From: Megasphaera sp. UBA1696
Lineage (GTDB): Bacteria; Bacillota; Negativicutes; Veillonellales; Megasphaeraceae
Length of the DNA: 36,263 nt
NCBI GenBank assembly: GCA_002319965.1
Contig: DCJQ01000030.1
Coordinates: 1 to 36,263, forward strand
Direction of reading: 5' to 3'
Position 1 is the first letter of the stretch. Each line of letters starts with the position of its first letter. Under the pieces are notes generated by a model. The model saw only the letters and a list, made by a program, of their open reading frames with translations, had not been told where the DNA came from and ran no database searches. Shown one piece after another: positions 16,472 to 23,247 of the stretch. The position numbers and the translations under genes are program-made.

Positions 16472-16500
16472 TTGATTTTATATTTTATAACTATTATACT
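16472..16500 (+). promoter_or_regulatory. Promoter of the XRE-XRE-dinD cassette
   Basis: TTGATT (16472-16477), a 17-bp spacer and TATACT (16495-16500) lie 37 bp upstream of the first XRE start. The -10 box is inside an imperfect dyad (16489-16511). Confidence 0.6.
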
Positions 16501-16511
16501 TAATATAAGTT
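16489..16511. promoter_or_regulatory. Imperfect dyad covering the -10 box, candidate autoregulatory operator
   Basis: AACTATTATA and TATAAGTT form an inverted repeat (AACT and TATA paired, with a 2-base interruption in the left arm) that spans the -10 region of the XRE promoter. This position suits repression by the encoded HTH proteins. The arms are AT-rich, so chance cannot be excluded. Confidence 0.35.
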
Positions 16512-16537
16512 ACATTTTGTAAAAAGGAGGCGATATT

Positions 16538-16936
16538 GTGAGAGCCGGTCAACGAATCACGGAACTAAGGAAGGAAAAGAAGCTCCAGCAAAAAGAAGTC
16601 GCAGAAATACTCGAAATGAATCGAATTATTTTAAATAGGATTGAGCTGGGGAAACGCCCTATCCACGACGATGAATTGATCAAATTTTCTAATTTTTTTG
16701 GTGTATCTATCGATTATATTCTGACTGGTAAGAATAAATTTTCACTCCCCCAAAAAGACCTAAACAAATTTCTTGAACAAGCTAGCATTATTTTTAATGG
16801 CAACATCTACAATATAACAAATGATGAGCGAATCCTTATTGTGAAATCATTAGAAATAGCCTTCTACTCAATCCAAAGAATTAATAAATGTTTAAAAGAC
16901 AGAACAGAGCTACAATCAAGGAAGTATAATTTATGA
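16538..16936 (+). CDS. XRE-family HTH regulator (single HTH)
   Basis: A 132-residue protein with a Cro/CI-type HTH at about residues 4-60 (ITELRKEKKLQQKEVAEILEMNRIILNRIELGKR, then FSNFFGVSIDYILTG). A C-terminal segment at about 85-118 reads IIFNGNIYNITNDERILIVKSLEIAFYSI. The start is GTG at 16538 with a strong AGGAGG seven bases upstream. The same two-part layout recurs in the second half of the next protein. The gene is AT-rich relative to its surroundings (18 of 60 bases G/C at 16801-16860, against 32 of 60 at 16081-16140). It is probably a phage-type or mobile-element repressor that autoregulates; the target is not known. Confidence 0.85.
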   Translation: MRAGQRITELRKEKKLQQKEVAEILEMNRIILNRIELGKRPIHDDELIKFSNFFGVSIDYILTGKNKFSLPQKDLNKFLEQASIIFNGNIYNITNDERILIVKSLEIAFYSIQRINKCLKDRTELQSRKYNL

Positions 16937-17595
16937 AGGGGATCGGCGAAAGAATCAAGGAAGCTAGAAAATCCGTTAGATTAACTCAAGTAGAGCTTGC
17001 TAAAAAGACAGGGCTATCTCGTTCATATATCAGCGATATTGAAAAAGACAGATACAATCCTAGTATATCAACATTACAATTAATTGCTAGTGCAACTGGG
17101 ACCCCATTAGAAGCACTTATCCCTTCGCCACAGATTCAACAAACCACCAGTAGTGAAAACTCTATTTCCCTGTTGGATCATCTTGTTGCCGATATTCCGA
17201 TTAAAGACGAAATAAAGCTTGGCGATAAATTAAAAAGCATACGAGAGAGCAAAGGTCTAATGCAGCTCGATGTTTGTCTGGCATTAAACATCAAACAAAG
17301 CACCCTCGCAAATTATGAAAATAACCGGCGAATACCGCCCCTGGCTGTATTGATTACTCTTGCTAATTATTACGACATATCCTTAGACTATCTTACTGGT
17401 CGAACCTCTCGTCAAAACATCCAGGCAGAGCATTCTTCTGGTGACCTTAATGAAATTCTATATCATGAAAAAATTATCTTCAATGGCTACAATTATAGTT
17501 TGACCGATGAAGATCGAAATATTGTTATGAAGGCTTTAGAAGTCGCTTTCTATAGAATCCCTAATAAACAAAAAAGAGATACCTCTATTGAATAA
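16933..17595 (+). CDS. XRE-family regulator with two HTH domains
   Basis: A 220-residue protein. HTH 1 spans about residues 4-60 (RIKEARKSVRLTQVELAKKTGLSRSYISDIEKDRYNPS, SinR-like). A polar linker covers 66-92. HTH 2 spans about 95-152 (LKSIRESKGLMQLDVCLALNIKQSTLANYENNRRIPP, then YYDISLDYLTGR). The C-terminal motif at about 175-205 is IIFNGYNYSLTDEDRNIVMKALEVAFYRI. From HTH 2 onward the protein parallels the whole upstream regulator, so it looks like a paralogue with an extra HTH fused in front. The start overlaps the previous stop (ATGA), with AAGGAAG upstream, so translation is coupled. Two DNA-binding domains could bridge two operators; ligand and targets are unknown. Confidence 0.85.
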   Translation: MKGIGERIKEARKSVRLTQVELAKKTGLSRSYISDIEKDRYNPSISTLQLIASATGTPLEALIPSPQIQQTTSSENSISLLDHLVADIPIKDEIKLGDKLKSIRESKGLMQLDVCLALNIKQSTLANYENNRRIPPLAVLITLANYYDISLDYLTGRTSRQNIQAEHSSGDLNEILYHEKIIFNGYNYSLTDEDRNIVMKALEVAFYRIPNKQKRDTSIE

Positions 17596-17686
17596 ATACT
17601 TTCTTCCTTATTCGTAAGAAACTTTTACATTTTCCATGACTACAAAACACTATTCCCATCAAAAATCAGAAAGGAATGATAAATTT

Positions 17687-18526
17687 ATGACCACACTTGA
17701 TAATATCAACGAGTCGCTATTTGAATCTATTAAACATATCAATGAATATGGACAAGAATATTGGCTAGCTAGAGAACTAATGGGCGTATTAGGATACAAG
17801 CAATGGAGACGCTTTGAATCCATCATTGATAAAGCAAGAATAGCATGCGAGTCCAGTGATAATAAAGTCTCTGAACATTTTGCCAACGTTGGCAAAATGA
17901 TTTCTTTAGCAAAAGGAGCCGTACGCAAAGTTAATGATGTCCAACTATCCAGATATGCTTGTTACCTCATTGCAATGAACGGAGACTCCCGAAAACAAGC
18001 AATATCTCTCGCCCAAACTTATTTTGCCATAAAAACTCGACAGCAAGAACTGTCTGAAGATTTTGAACACCTTACAGAAAACCAAAAACGATTAGCTATT
18101 CGTAGTGATTTAACTGAACATAACAAATCACTTGTTGAAGCTGCACAACACGCTGGTGTAAAAACGCCCATGGACTATGCCATATTCCAAAACAAAGGAT
18201 ATCAGGGATTATATGGTGGATTAGGGGCGAAAGAGATTCATGAGCGAAAAGGACTGAAAAAGAGTCAAAAAATATTAGACCATATGGGTAGTACCGAATT
18301 AGCCGCTAATTTATTCCGTGCAACACAAACAGATGAAAAACTTCGCCGAGAAAATATAAAATCAAAAAAATTAGCCAACCAAACTCACTATAAAGTAGGT
18401 GCTAAAGTACGACAAACAATTAAAGAATTGGGAGGCACTATGCCTGAAGACTTACCAACGCCAGAAAAAAGCATCAAACAAATTGAGCGTGAACAGAAAA
18501 AACAACTCGAGAAGCCAGACAAGTAA
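17687..18526 (+). CDS. dinD: DNA damage-inducible protein D (DinD)
   Basis: A 279-residue DinD family protein, the same length class as E. coli DinD (about 274), which is SOS-induced and inhibits RecA. The N-terminal BRO-like part reads WLARELMGVLGYKQWRRF. The family core is LSRYACYLIAMNGDSRKQAI, AQTYFAIKTRQQEL, FQNKGYQGLYGGL, RKGLKKSQKILDHMGSTEL, and AANLFRATQT, and it ends in KVRQTIKELGGTMPEDLPTP. The frame extends to an ATG at 17636 with no SD. I prefer 17687 because AAAGGAA precedes it and family length fits. No LexA-type GAAC-N4-GTTC box is seen upstream; instead two XRE genes precede it by 91 bp. It is AT-rich with the rest of the island. Confidence 0.93.
   Translation: MTTLDNINESLFESIKHINEYGQEYWLARELMGVLGYKQWRRFESIIDKARIACESSDNKVSEHFANVGKMISLAKGAVRKVNDVQLSRYACYLIAMNGDSRKQAISLAQTYFAIKTRQQELSEDFEHLTENQKRLAIRSDLTEHNKSLVEAAQHAGVKTPMDYAIFQNKGYQGLYGGLGAKEIHERKGLKKSQKILDHMGSTELAANLFRATQTDEKLRRENIKSKKLANQTHYKVGAKVRQTIKELGGTMPEDLPTPEKSIKQIEREQKKQLEKPDK
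17876..17899. repeat. Perfect 24-bp palindrome inside dinD
   Basis: CATTTTGCCAAC is followed immediately by its exact reverse complement. It encodes the residues around HFANVGKM in DinD. A palindrome of this length with no spacer is unusual in coding sequence. Confidence 0.85.
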
Positions 18527-18676
18527 ATAAAAAGTCCGAAACACAATCCTAATCAAGCAATAAGTAATATTTCAGACAAGCTCAATCTTATAAAAGTCGC
18601 CTCTACCTTTAAAACGGATAGGTCGACGACTGCTATAAAACAACATCAGTGCATTGAGGCGCTAGAAAAAACAGGG
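18527..18676. other. Non-coding stretch after dinD with no recognised feature
   Basis: About 150 bp of AT-rich sequence after the dinD stop. I see no gene with a ribosome binding site, no tRNA-like repeat and no integrase remnant. The terminator-like hairpins follow at 18677. Confidence 0.5.
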
Positions 18677-18717
18677 TCCCCTAAACGAGCATAATTAACA
18701 CGTTTACGGGACTTTTT
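18677..18717 (+). terminator. Intrinsic terminator, probably ending the dinD transcript
   Basis: TCCCCTAAACG (18677-18687) pairs with CGTTTACGGGA (18701-18711) with one mismatch and a 13-nt loop, followed by CTTTTT. The T run then continues into the next, larger hairpin. It is 150 bp after the dinD stop, so the transcript has a long 3' tail. Confidence 0.6.
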
Positions 18718-18764
18718 AGCCCTATTTATTGGAAAAGTCTCCTAAAAAATCATAAATAGGGCTA
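18717..18764. repeat. Inverted repeat with 13-bp perfect arms
   Basis: TAGCCCTATTTAT (18717-18729) and ATAAATAGGGCTA (18752-18764) are exact reverse complements separated by 22 bases. The loop holds GTCTCCTAAAAAATCATAA, which resembles GTCCCCTAAACGAGCATAA in the preceding hairpin (14 or more matching positions). The whole block could be a bidirectional terminator, a small structured RNA or a decayed mobile-element end. Confidence 0.6.
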
Positions 18765-18828
18765 AAACAGGGAAACTTCCCTCGTATTATACGATACATG
18801 GCGATACCCGATTCCATCCTAAAACACG

Positions 18829-18872
18829 AAAAAAGCCCTTATGATGTATATCGTCATACATCATAAGGGCTT
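18829..18872 (-). terminator. Intrinsic terminator of tRNA-Leu
   Basis: A 17-bp perfect stem (18833-18849 with 18856-18872, loop of 6) is followed on the minus strand by a run of T. It lies 11 bp after the tRNA 3' end. Confidence 0.85.
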
Positions 18873-18883
18873 CTAAATCTCAT

Positions 18884-18967
18884 TGGTGCCGAGGGAGGGA
18901 CTTGAACCCTCACGGTGTTACCCGCCTGATTTTGAGTCAGGTGCGTCTGCCATTCCGCCACCCCGGC
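18884..18967 (-). tRNA. tRNA-Leu (anticodon CAA)
   Basis: The minus strand folds as a class II tRNA. The acceptor 5' strand is GCCGGGG, pairing with the 3' strand ending CTCGGCA and an encoded CCA. The anticodon stem CCTGA/TCAGG holds the loop CTCAAAA, giving anticodon CAA, which reads UUG. The T arm contains GGTTCGAC-type sequence (here GGGTTCAAGTCCC), and there is a long variable arm as expected for Leu. The 3' CCA is genomically encoded. It has its own promoter upstream and a terminator downstream. Confidence 0.95.
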
Positions 18968-18972
18968 ATATC

Positions 18973-19014
18973 TCTTGTGCCTTGCAGAAATTTTACTCAG
19001 TGCTTGGCACAAGA
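18973..19014. repeat. Inverted repeat in the tRNA-Leu 5' leader
   Basis: TCTTGTGCC (18973-18981) and GGCACAAGA (19006-19014) are perfect 9-bp arms, extended by GCA/TGC after a 2x2 mismatch. It lies between the promoter -10 box and the mature tRNA 5' end, so it should form a hairpin in the precursor leader. Confidence 0.6.
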
Positions 19015-19017
19015 TTA

Positions 19018-19045
19018 ATTATACCATAATGGAGAGAATCGTCAA
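19018..19045 (-). promoter_or_regulatory. Promoter of tRNA-Leu
   Basis: The minus strand has TTGACG (19040-19045), a 16-bp spacer and a perfect TATAAT (19018-19023), 50 bp upstream of the mature tRNA 5' end. Confidence 0.7.
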
Positions 19046-19063
19046 GTATTTTTTACGAAATAT

Positions 19064-20449
19064 TTAGTGACCCGGTGTGGCTTCTTCTTCCAAATCGTCG
19101 GACAGGTCCTTCTTTTCTTCTTTTAAGTAATCGAAGTATTTTTTCGTTTCCGCAACGACGACACCGCTCAAGCCGATGAGGGCAATGAGGTTCGGAATAG
19201 CCATCAGGCCGTTTACGATATCAGCCAGGATCCAGATAACATCGAGTTTAATGAAAGCACCGCAGGCGACGAGGGCGATGAAGATAATGCGGTAGGGCAT
19301 AATGCCTTTAACGCCGACGAGGTATTCAACGCAGCGTTCGCCGTAGTAGTTCCAGCCGAGGATGGTCGTGAAAGCAAAGAGGGTAAGTCCGATGCAGAGG
19401 ATGATGCTGCCATACGTCGGGAAGGCCATCGTAAAGGCGGCATTGGTAAGAGCTGCCCCGTTGACGTCACCCATCCAAGCCCCGCTGACGACTAAGACGA
19501 GACCCGTCAAGGTGCAGATGATTATCGTATCGATGAAGGTACCGGTCATAGAAATGAGCCCCTGTTCAGCCGGCCATTTTGTTTTAGCAGCCGCCGCAAC
19601 AATCGGGGCACTGCCGAGACCCGATTCATTGGAGAAGACGCCGCGGGCTACCCCATTTCGCATAGCAACCAATACCGTAGCTCCGAGGAAACCACCGGCA
19701 GCCGCCGTCGGAGTGAAGGCGCTGACGAGAATCTGTTCAATAGCTGCCGGAACTTTGTCGGCAAAGATGACCAAGAACGCAACCGTCGAAATGATGTAGA
19801 TAATGGCCATCGCCGGAACGACTTTAGACGCTACGCGGGCGATGGACTGCAGGCCGCCAATCGTAATGGCTGCAACCAGGACAGTCAGGACAACGGCCGT
19901 ATATTCAACGGGAATGCTTGTCGTCAGCCGCGTAATTTCAACGATAGAGTTGACCTGAGCAAAGGTCCCGATACCGAAGAAGGCGACGAGGACGCCGAAG
20001 AAGGCAAACAAGAAAGCCAAGGGTTTATATTTTTTGCCTAATCCATTTTCGATGTAGTACATCGGGCCGCCGGCGATTTCACCGTTTTTGTCGACCGTCC
20101 GATACTTAACGGCTAAACAACCTTCGGCGTATTTCGTAGCCATACCGACGAAGGCTGCCATCCACATCCAGAAAATAGCTCCGGGACCGCCGGCATGAAC
20201 CGCTGTCGCGACACCGACGATATTGCCGGTACCGACCGTAGCTGCCAAAGCCGTACATAAAGCTTTAAAGCTGTCTACGTCACCATCGCCCTGGTTCTTA
20301 GCTGTGAAGATGAGCTTCAAGGCTCTCGGCAGCTTCGAAATCTGCAGCAAACGAAGGCGAGCCGTCAATAAGATACCGGTCCCGATAAGCAGGATCAATA
20401 AAGGCGGTCCCCAAATAAAACTGTCAATGGCATTCAATGTTTCCAACAT
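19064..20449 (-). CDS. Sodium:alanine/glycine symporter (AgcS family)
   Basis: A 461-residue secondary transporter of the alanine or glycine:cation symporter family with about 10-11 membrane helices. Signatures are KALCTALAATVGTGNIVGVATAVHAGGPGAIFWMW near the N-terminus, the GGPMYYIENGLG loop, and the central GVARGVFSNESGLGSAPIVAAAAKT block. The C-terminal tail is acidic and cytoplasmic. The start at 20449 follows GGGGAG. It sits behind a tandem glycine riboswitch and terminator, which makes glycine a likely substrate. The gene appears monocistronic, ahead of tRNA-Leu, which has its own promoter. Confidence 0.95.
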   Translation of the reverse strand: MLETLNAIDSFIWGPPLLILLIGTGILLTARLRLLQISKLPRALKLIFTAKNQGDGDVDSFKALCTALAATVGTGNIVGVATAVHAGGPGAIFWMWMAAFVGMATKYAEGCLAVKYRTVDKNGEIAGGPMYYIENGLGKKYKPLAFLFAFFGVLVAFFGIGTFAQVNSIVEITRLTTSIPVEYTAVVLTVLVAAITIGGLQSIARVASKVVPAMAIIYIISTVAFLVIFADKVPAAIEQILVSAFTPTAAAGGFLGATVLVAMRNGVARGVFSNESGLGSAPIVAAAAKTKWPAEQGLISMTGTFIDTIIICTLTGLVLVVSGAWMGDVNGAALTNAAFTMAFPTYGSIILCIGLTLFAFTTILGWNYYGERCVEYLVGVKGIMPYRIIFIALVACGAFIKLDVIWILADIVNGLMAIPNLIALIGLSGVVVAETKKYFDYLKEEKKDLSDDLEEEATPGH

Positions 20450-20491
20450 CTTGCATACTCCCCTTTTAGTGTATTTTAGTATAATAACATG

Positions 20492-20529
20492 AAAAAAGAC
20501 CTATCATCATCACTCTGAAGAGATAGGTC
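20492..20529 (-). terminator. Terminator of the glycine riboswitch expression platform
   Basis: On the minus strand GACCTATC (20522-20529) pairs with GATAGGTC (20498-20505), followed by TTTTTT. It lies between the aptamers and agcS, so it is the likely on/off element of the riboswitch. Confidence 0.8.
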
Positions 20530-20564
20530 CTAAAAGGTCGCAGAAAAATAAAGGCTTTCTTCCG

Positions 20565-20725
20565 CTAGCTCTGTCCTTTTGCCTGAGAGATTAGAAACAA
20601 TATTCTTGCACCTTCGGCGCCCAAATGGGACTCTCCAGAGTCGTGTCCACACACGGTCCCACCCCTTAAGGGGCACCTGAGAGTTTGACTCCGTCGGTAG
20701 GCTGTGCCTTCTCCCGTGTGTTTCG
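20565..20725 (-). ncRNA. Tandem glycine riboswitch (gcvT type) controlling the symporter
   Basis: Two aptamers are recognisable on the minus strand. Aptamer I is closed by an 8-bp P1 (20714-20721 with 20649-20656) and contains GGGAGAAGGCAC and CAAACTCTCAGGTGCC. Aptamer II is closed by CTCTG/CAGAG (20636-20640 with 20569-20573) and contains CTGGAGAGTCCC, GCGCCGAAGGTGCAA, and TCTCAGGCAAAAGGACAGAG. These CTCTCAGG and CCGAAGG/GGACAGAG elements are the family consensus. A strong promoter is upstream and a terminator downstream. Family known to bind glycine cooperatively; the direction of control here is inferred to be OFF because it governs an importer. Confidence 0.93.
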
Positions 20726-20752
20726 TTCACGCAATATGTATGATGTGCTGTT

Positions 20753-20781
20753 ATTATAACGCGGCTGTTCAAAAAATGCAA
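20753..20781 (-). promoter_or_regulatory. Promoter of the glycine riboswitch-agcS transcript
   Basis: The minus strand has TTGCAT (20776-20781), a 17-bp spacer and a perfect TATAAT (20753-20758), placing the transcription start about 20 nt upstream of aptamer I. Confidence 0.75.
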
Positions 20782-20814
20782 GCCCTTTATGGAAATTTGT
20801 CCGTATTGACGATA

Positions 20815-21207
20815 CTATTGGGACAAGGAATCCCCAGAAAAGGCATAGGGCAGGAGTTCTTCCCATGAAACTACATACACGTCGCCCTTCATATTGGCCA
20901 TGATAATCCGTGGGATTCGGAACTCGGCTATGACTTGACGGCAGGCACCGCAGGGAGAGCAAGGACCGTCCGTATCGGCCACGACGGCCAGTGCTTTAAA
21001 GCCTTTCTCCCCTTCGGAAAGGGCCTTAAAAATGGCCGTCCGTTCTGCGCAGTTGCTCAAGGGATAGCTGGCATTTTCGATGTTGCAGCCACCAAAAGCC
21101 CGTCCCGATTCCATCAAGACAGCAGCGCCAACGGAAAAATGGGAATAGGGACTGTATGAATGACGGCGATAGTCCCGAGCCAGTTCGATAAGGTCGGCAT
21201 CACTCAT
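20815..21207 (-). CDS. cdd: Cytidine deaminase
   Basis: A 130-residue homotetrameric-type cytidine deaminase, converting (deoxy)cytidine to (deoxy)uridine in pyrimidine salvage. Zinc and catalytic motifs are clear: SPYSHFSVGAAV, NCAERTAIFKA (Cys ligand and catalytic Glu) and PCGACRQVIAEF (two Cys ligands). The frame is open to 21261, but the start at 21207 overlaps the surE TGA (ATGA), has GAAGGGAG upstream, and gives the usual length. It is the last gene of the guaB run. Confidence 0.95.
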   Translation of the reverse strand: MSDADLIELARDYRRHSYSPYSHFSVGAAVLMESGRAFGGCNIENASYPLSNCAERTAIFKALSEGEKGFKALAVVADTDGPCSPCGACRQVIAEFRIPRIIMANMKGDVYVVSWEELLPYAFSGDSLSQ

Positions 21208-21965
21208 AAGTGGAGAGCTCCCTTCAGATGGTCCAAGGCCCGTTCTGCCGTCTGCTGCCACTTGAGCGGCGTCAAGGCAATGTGACCGTCTCGAACACAG
21301 GCAACGTCACTGTCGGGAGGCGCCGTCGTCATGTCGATATCGCCGACGATCCGATAGCAGACACTGCCGTCGAGATCGCGTTTTTCAGCGATGACGTTGT
21401 GGTAAATCTGGACGGTCTGAGAGGTAATGCAGACATTTTTTAAGCTGATTTCCCCTTTGGGAGGCACGTTGACGTTGACAATCCCCGGAAAACGACCTTG
21501 GAGGGTAATTTTCTGAATCAACTGCCACATTAAGTGAGCTGTTTCCACACAGCGTTCTTCAGTCATGCCGATCATGGATACGGCAAAGGCCGGAATCCCA
21601 TAATACGGGCCTTCCATGGCCGCTGACACCGTCCCCGAATAGAGGACATCGCTGCCCAAGTTATAGCCGTCGTTGATGCCGGAAATGATGAGATCCGGCC
21701 GGTCATCTTTAAGAAAGTATTCCATAGCCATCTTGACGCAGTCCACCGGCGTACCGGAAACGGCAATTTCCCGGATATCATCTTCTTCACGGGGAAGTTC
21801 CTGACAGTAAAGGGCCTTATTAATCGTCATCGAATGGGACGCAGCACTGCGCTGGCCATTCGGCGCAACGACAGTCAGCCGGCAGTCATGGGCCGAAAGT
21901 TCTCGTTTTAACGTCTGCAGGCCCAGCGCCTTCAAACCGTCATCATTGGTCAACAAAATGTGCAT
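21204..21965 (-). CDS. surE: 5'/3'-nucleotidase SurE
   Basis: A 253-residue metal-dependent phosphatase of the SurE family that dephosphorylates nucleoside monophosphates. It begins MHILLTNDDGLKALG (the DD metal ligands). Further motifs are VVAPNGQRSAASHSMT, VSGTPVDCVKMA, and ISGINDGYNLGSDVLYSGTVSAAMEG (Asn ligand and the Ser/Gly loop). The start at 21965 is preceded by GTAGGAGG. It is coupled to cdd by overlap: together they would take CMP to uridine. Confidence 0.96.
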   Translation of the reverse strand: MHILLTNDDGLKALGLQTLKRELSAHDCRLTVVAPNGQRSAASHSMTINKALYCQELPREEDDIREIAVSGTPVDCVKMAMEYFLKDDRPDLIISGINDGYNLGSDVLYSGTVSAAMEGPYYGIPAFAVSMIGMTEERCVETAHLMWQLIQKITLQGRFPGIVNVNVPPKGEISLKNVCITSQTVQIYHNVIAEKRDLDGSVCYRIVGDIDMTTAPPDSDVACVRDGHIALTPLKWQQTAERALDHLKGALHL

Positions 21966-21976
21966 GATAAAGCCTC

Positions 21977-23227
21977 CTACTTTTTATTTTCCTTCCGCAG
22001 CAAGGCTGCGCTTTCATACGACAGTGCTCGTGTATGCAAGGTGTGACTCCATTTCATCTTATGCCGATCCTTGAACCCGAGAAAGTTGACGGGAATCCAA
22101 CTGTACATAAAAATCGGATAGATGATGAGGTACAGCCAGGATTTACGGGGAACCTTGATTTGCAGTAAGACGATAATCGGAATAAGATACTGCCCGACGC
22201 CAATAATCGACCAGATTTGAACAGGTACAATTGTATTTAAAATATTGGTATAAAAGGGCCAGTAAGAATTAAGCCAGGCCAGTAGGGCGTACACTGTCGA
22301 GCCCATCATAAAGAAAGGCTGCGACAAGGTAAGGATGCCGTCAAGCATGCGAATATTCCCGGTCTTGATGCCCCGAGCAAACAACTTAGGAATAAAGCGT
22401 TCACCACAGTCACACTGCCCTTGAGCCCAGCGCTTTCGCTGCCGGCAGGACTGCATGAAGCCAACGACCTTTTCGTCATAAATGATCGCGTCATGGGCCC
22501 AACAGGTGCGCACGCCTTCAAGGAGGACCTTCATGGAGAATTCCATGTCTTCCGTCAGGCATTCGCAGCCCCAGCCATACTTGCGGACGATTTCCGTGGC
22601 AATGCACATACCCGTACCACCTAAAGCCGTCGACAATCCGATATTGTACTTGGCCAGGTGCCACATGTGGTTGATCAGCCAAAAAGCAATGGAAAAAGTT
22701 CCGGCAATCCAGGAATCGGTCGGATTCTTAGAATCCATGTAGCCTTGGATGACCTTCTCCCCTTTCAAGAGGTGATGGTTCATTTCCCGCAAAAATTCCG
22801 GATGGACCAAATTGTCGGCATCAAAGACGACAAAGGCGTCGTACTGCTTTTCCTGGGCCAGCATTTGAGAAAACATCCAGTCCAAGGCGTATCCCTTCCC
22901 GACTTCTTCCTTATTGGTCCGAACTTTGACGATAGCGCCGTGATCACGGCAAATATCCGCTGTATTATCCGTACAGTTGTCGGCGACGACGTAGATGTCG
23001 TACATATCCTTCGGATAATTAAGCTGTTTTAAATTGTCGATGAGCTGCCAAATGACGCGCTCTTCGTTATGCGCACAAATGACGGCAGCGAACGTATGCT
23101 TTGGGGCTGCCGTACTGTGCTCGCGCCGCTTCATCAAGCCGAAGCAGGCTAACGTAAAATAATATAGTGAATAAAAAACGATGATGACTTGTATGGGTAT
23201 CATAACGATATCCAAAATATGTTCCAT
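21977..23227 (-). CDS. Membrane glycosyltransferase, family 2
   Basis: A 416-residue processive-type GT2. One N-terminal membrane helix (about residues 8-30) is followed by the GT-A domain: FAAVICAHNEERVI, the DNCTDNT nucleotide-sugar motif, FDADNLVHPEF (DXD), GGTGMCI, CLTEDMEFSMK (TED) and QRKRWAQGQ (Q/RxxRW). Two or three C-terminal membrane helices follow. This motif set is that of cellulose synthase/HasA/IcaA-like enzymes and of glucosyl/GlcNAc transferases making lipid-linked or exported glycans. Acceptor and sugar are unknown. Its position directly after pssA suggests a membrane lipid or envelope glycan role. Confidence 0.85.
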   Translation of the reverse strand: MEHILDIVMIPIQVIIVFYSLYYFTLACFGLMKRREHSTAAPKHTFAAVICAHNEERVIWQLIDNLKQLNYPKDMYDIYVVADNCTDNTADICRDHGAIVKVRTNKEEVGKGYALDWMFSQMLAQEKQYDAFVVFDADNLVHPEFLREMNHHLLKGEKVIQGYMDSKNPTDSWIAGTFSIAFWLINHMWHLAKYNIGLSTALGGTGMCIATEIVRKYGWGCECLTEDMEFSMKVLLEGVRTCWAHDAIIYDEKVVGFMQSCRQRKRWAQGQCDCGERFIPKLFARGIKTGNIRMLDGILTLSQPFFMMGSTVYALLAWLNSYWPFYTNILNTIVPVQIWSIIGVGQYLIPIIVLLQIKVPRKSWLYLIIYPIFMYSWIPVNFLGFKDRHKMKWSHTLHTRALSYESAALLRKENKK

Positions 23228-23247
23228 ATGCGACTCTCCCTAAATAC

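Noticed and set aside
17636..17686. Longer DinD starting at the ATG at 17636
   Set aside because: There is no ribosome binding site at that ATG, and the extra 17 residues do not resemble the family N-terminus; the ATG at 17687 has AAAGGAA.
17590..17690. LexA/SOS box upstream of dinD
   Set aside because: I looked for GAAC-N4-GTTC and near matches and found none. A different lineage-specific LexA motif cannot be excluded, but nothing supports one.
18884..18967. tRNA-Leu as the attachment site of the AT-rich island
   Set aside because: No repeat of the tRNA 3' end was found on the far side of the island, and there is no integrase gene. The tRNA also has its own intact terminator between it and the island.
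20782..20817. Terminator after cdd
   Set aside because: TTGTCC and GGACAA can pair with an asymmetric inner helix, but there is no T run, so I did not call it.
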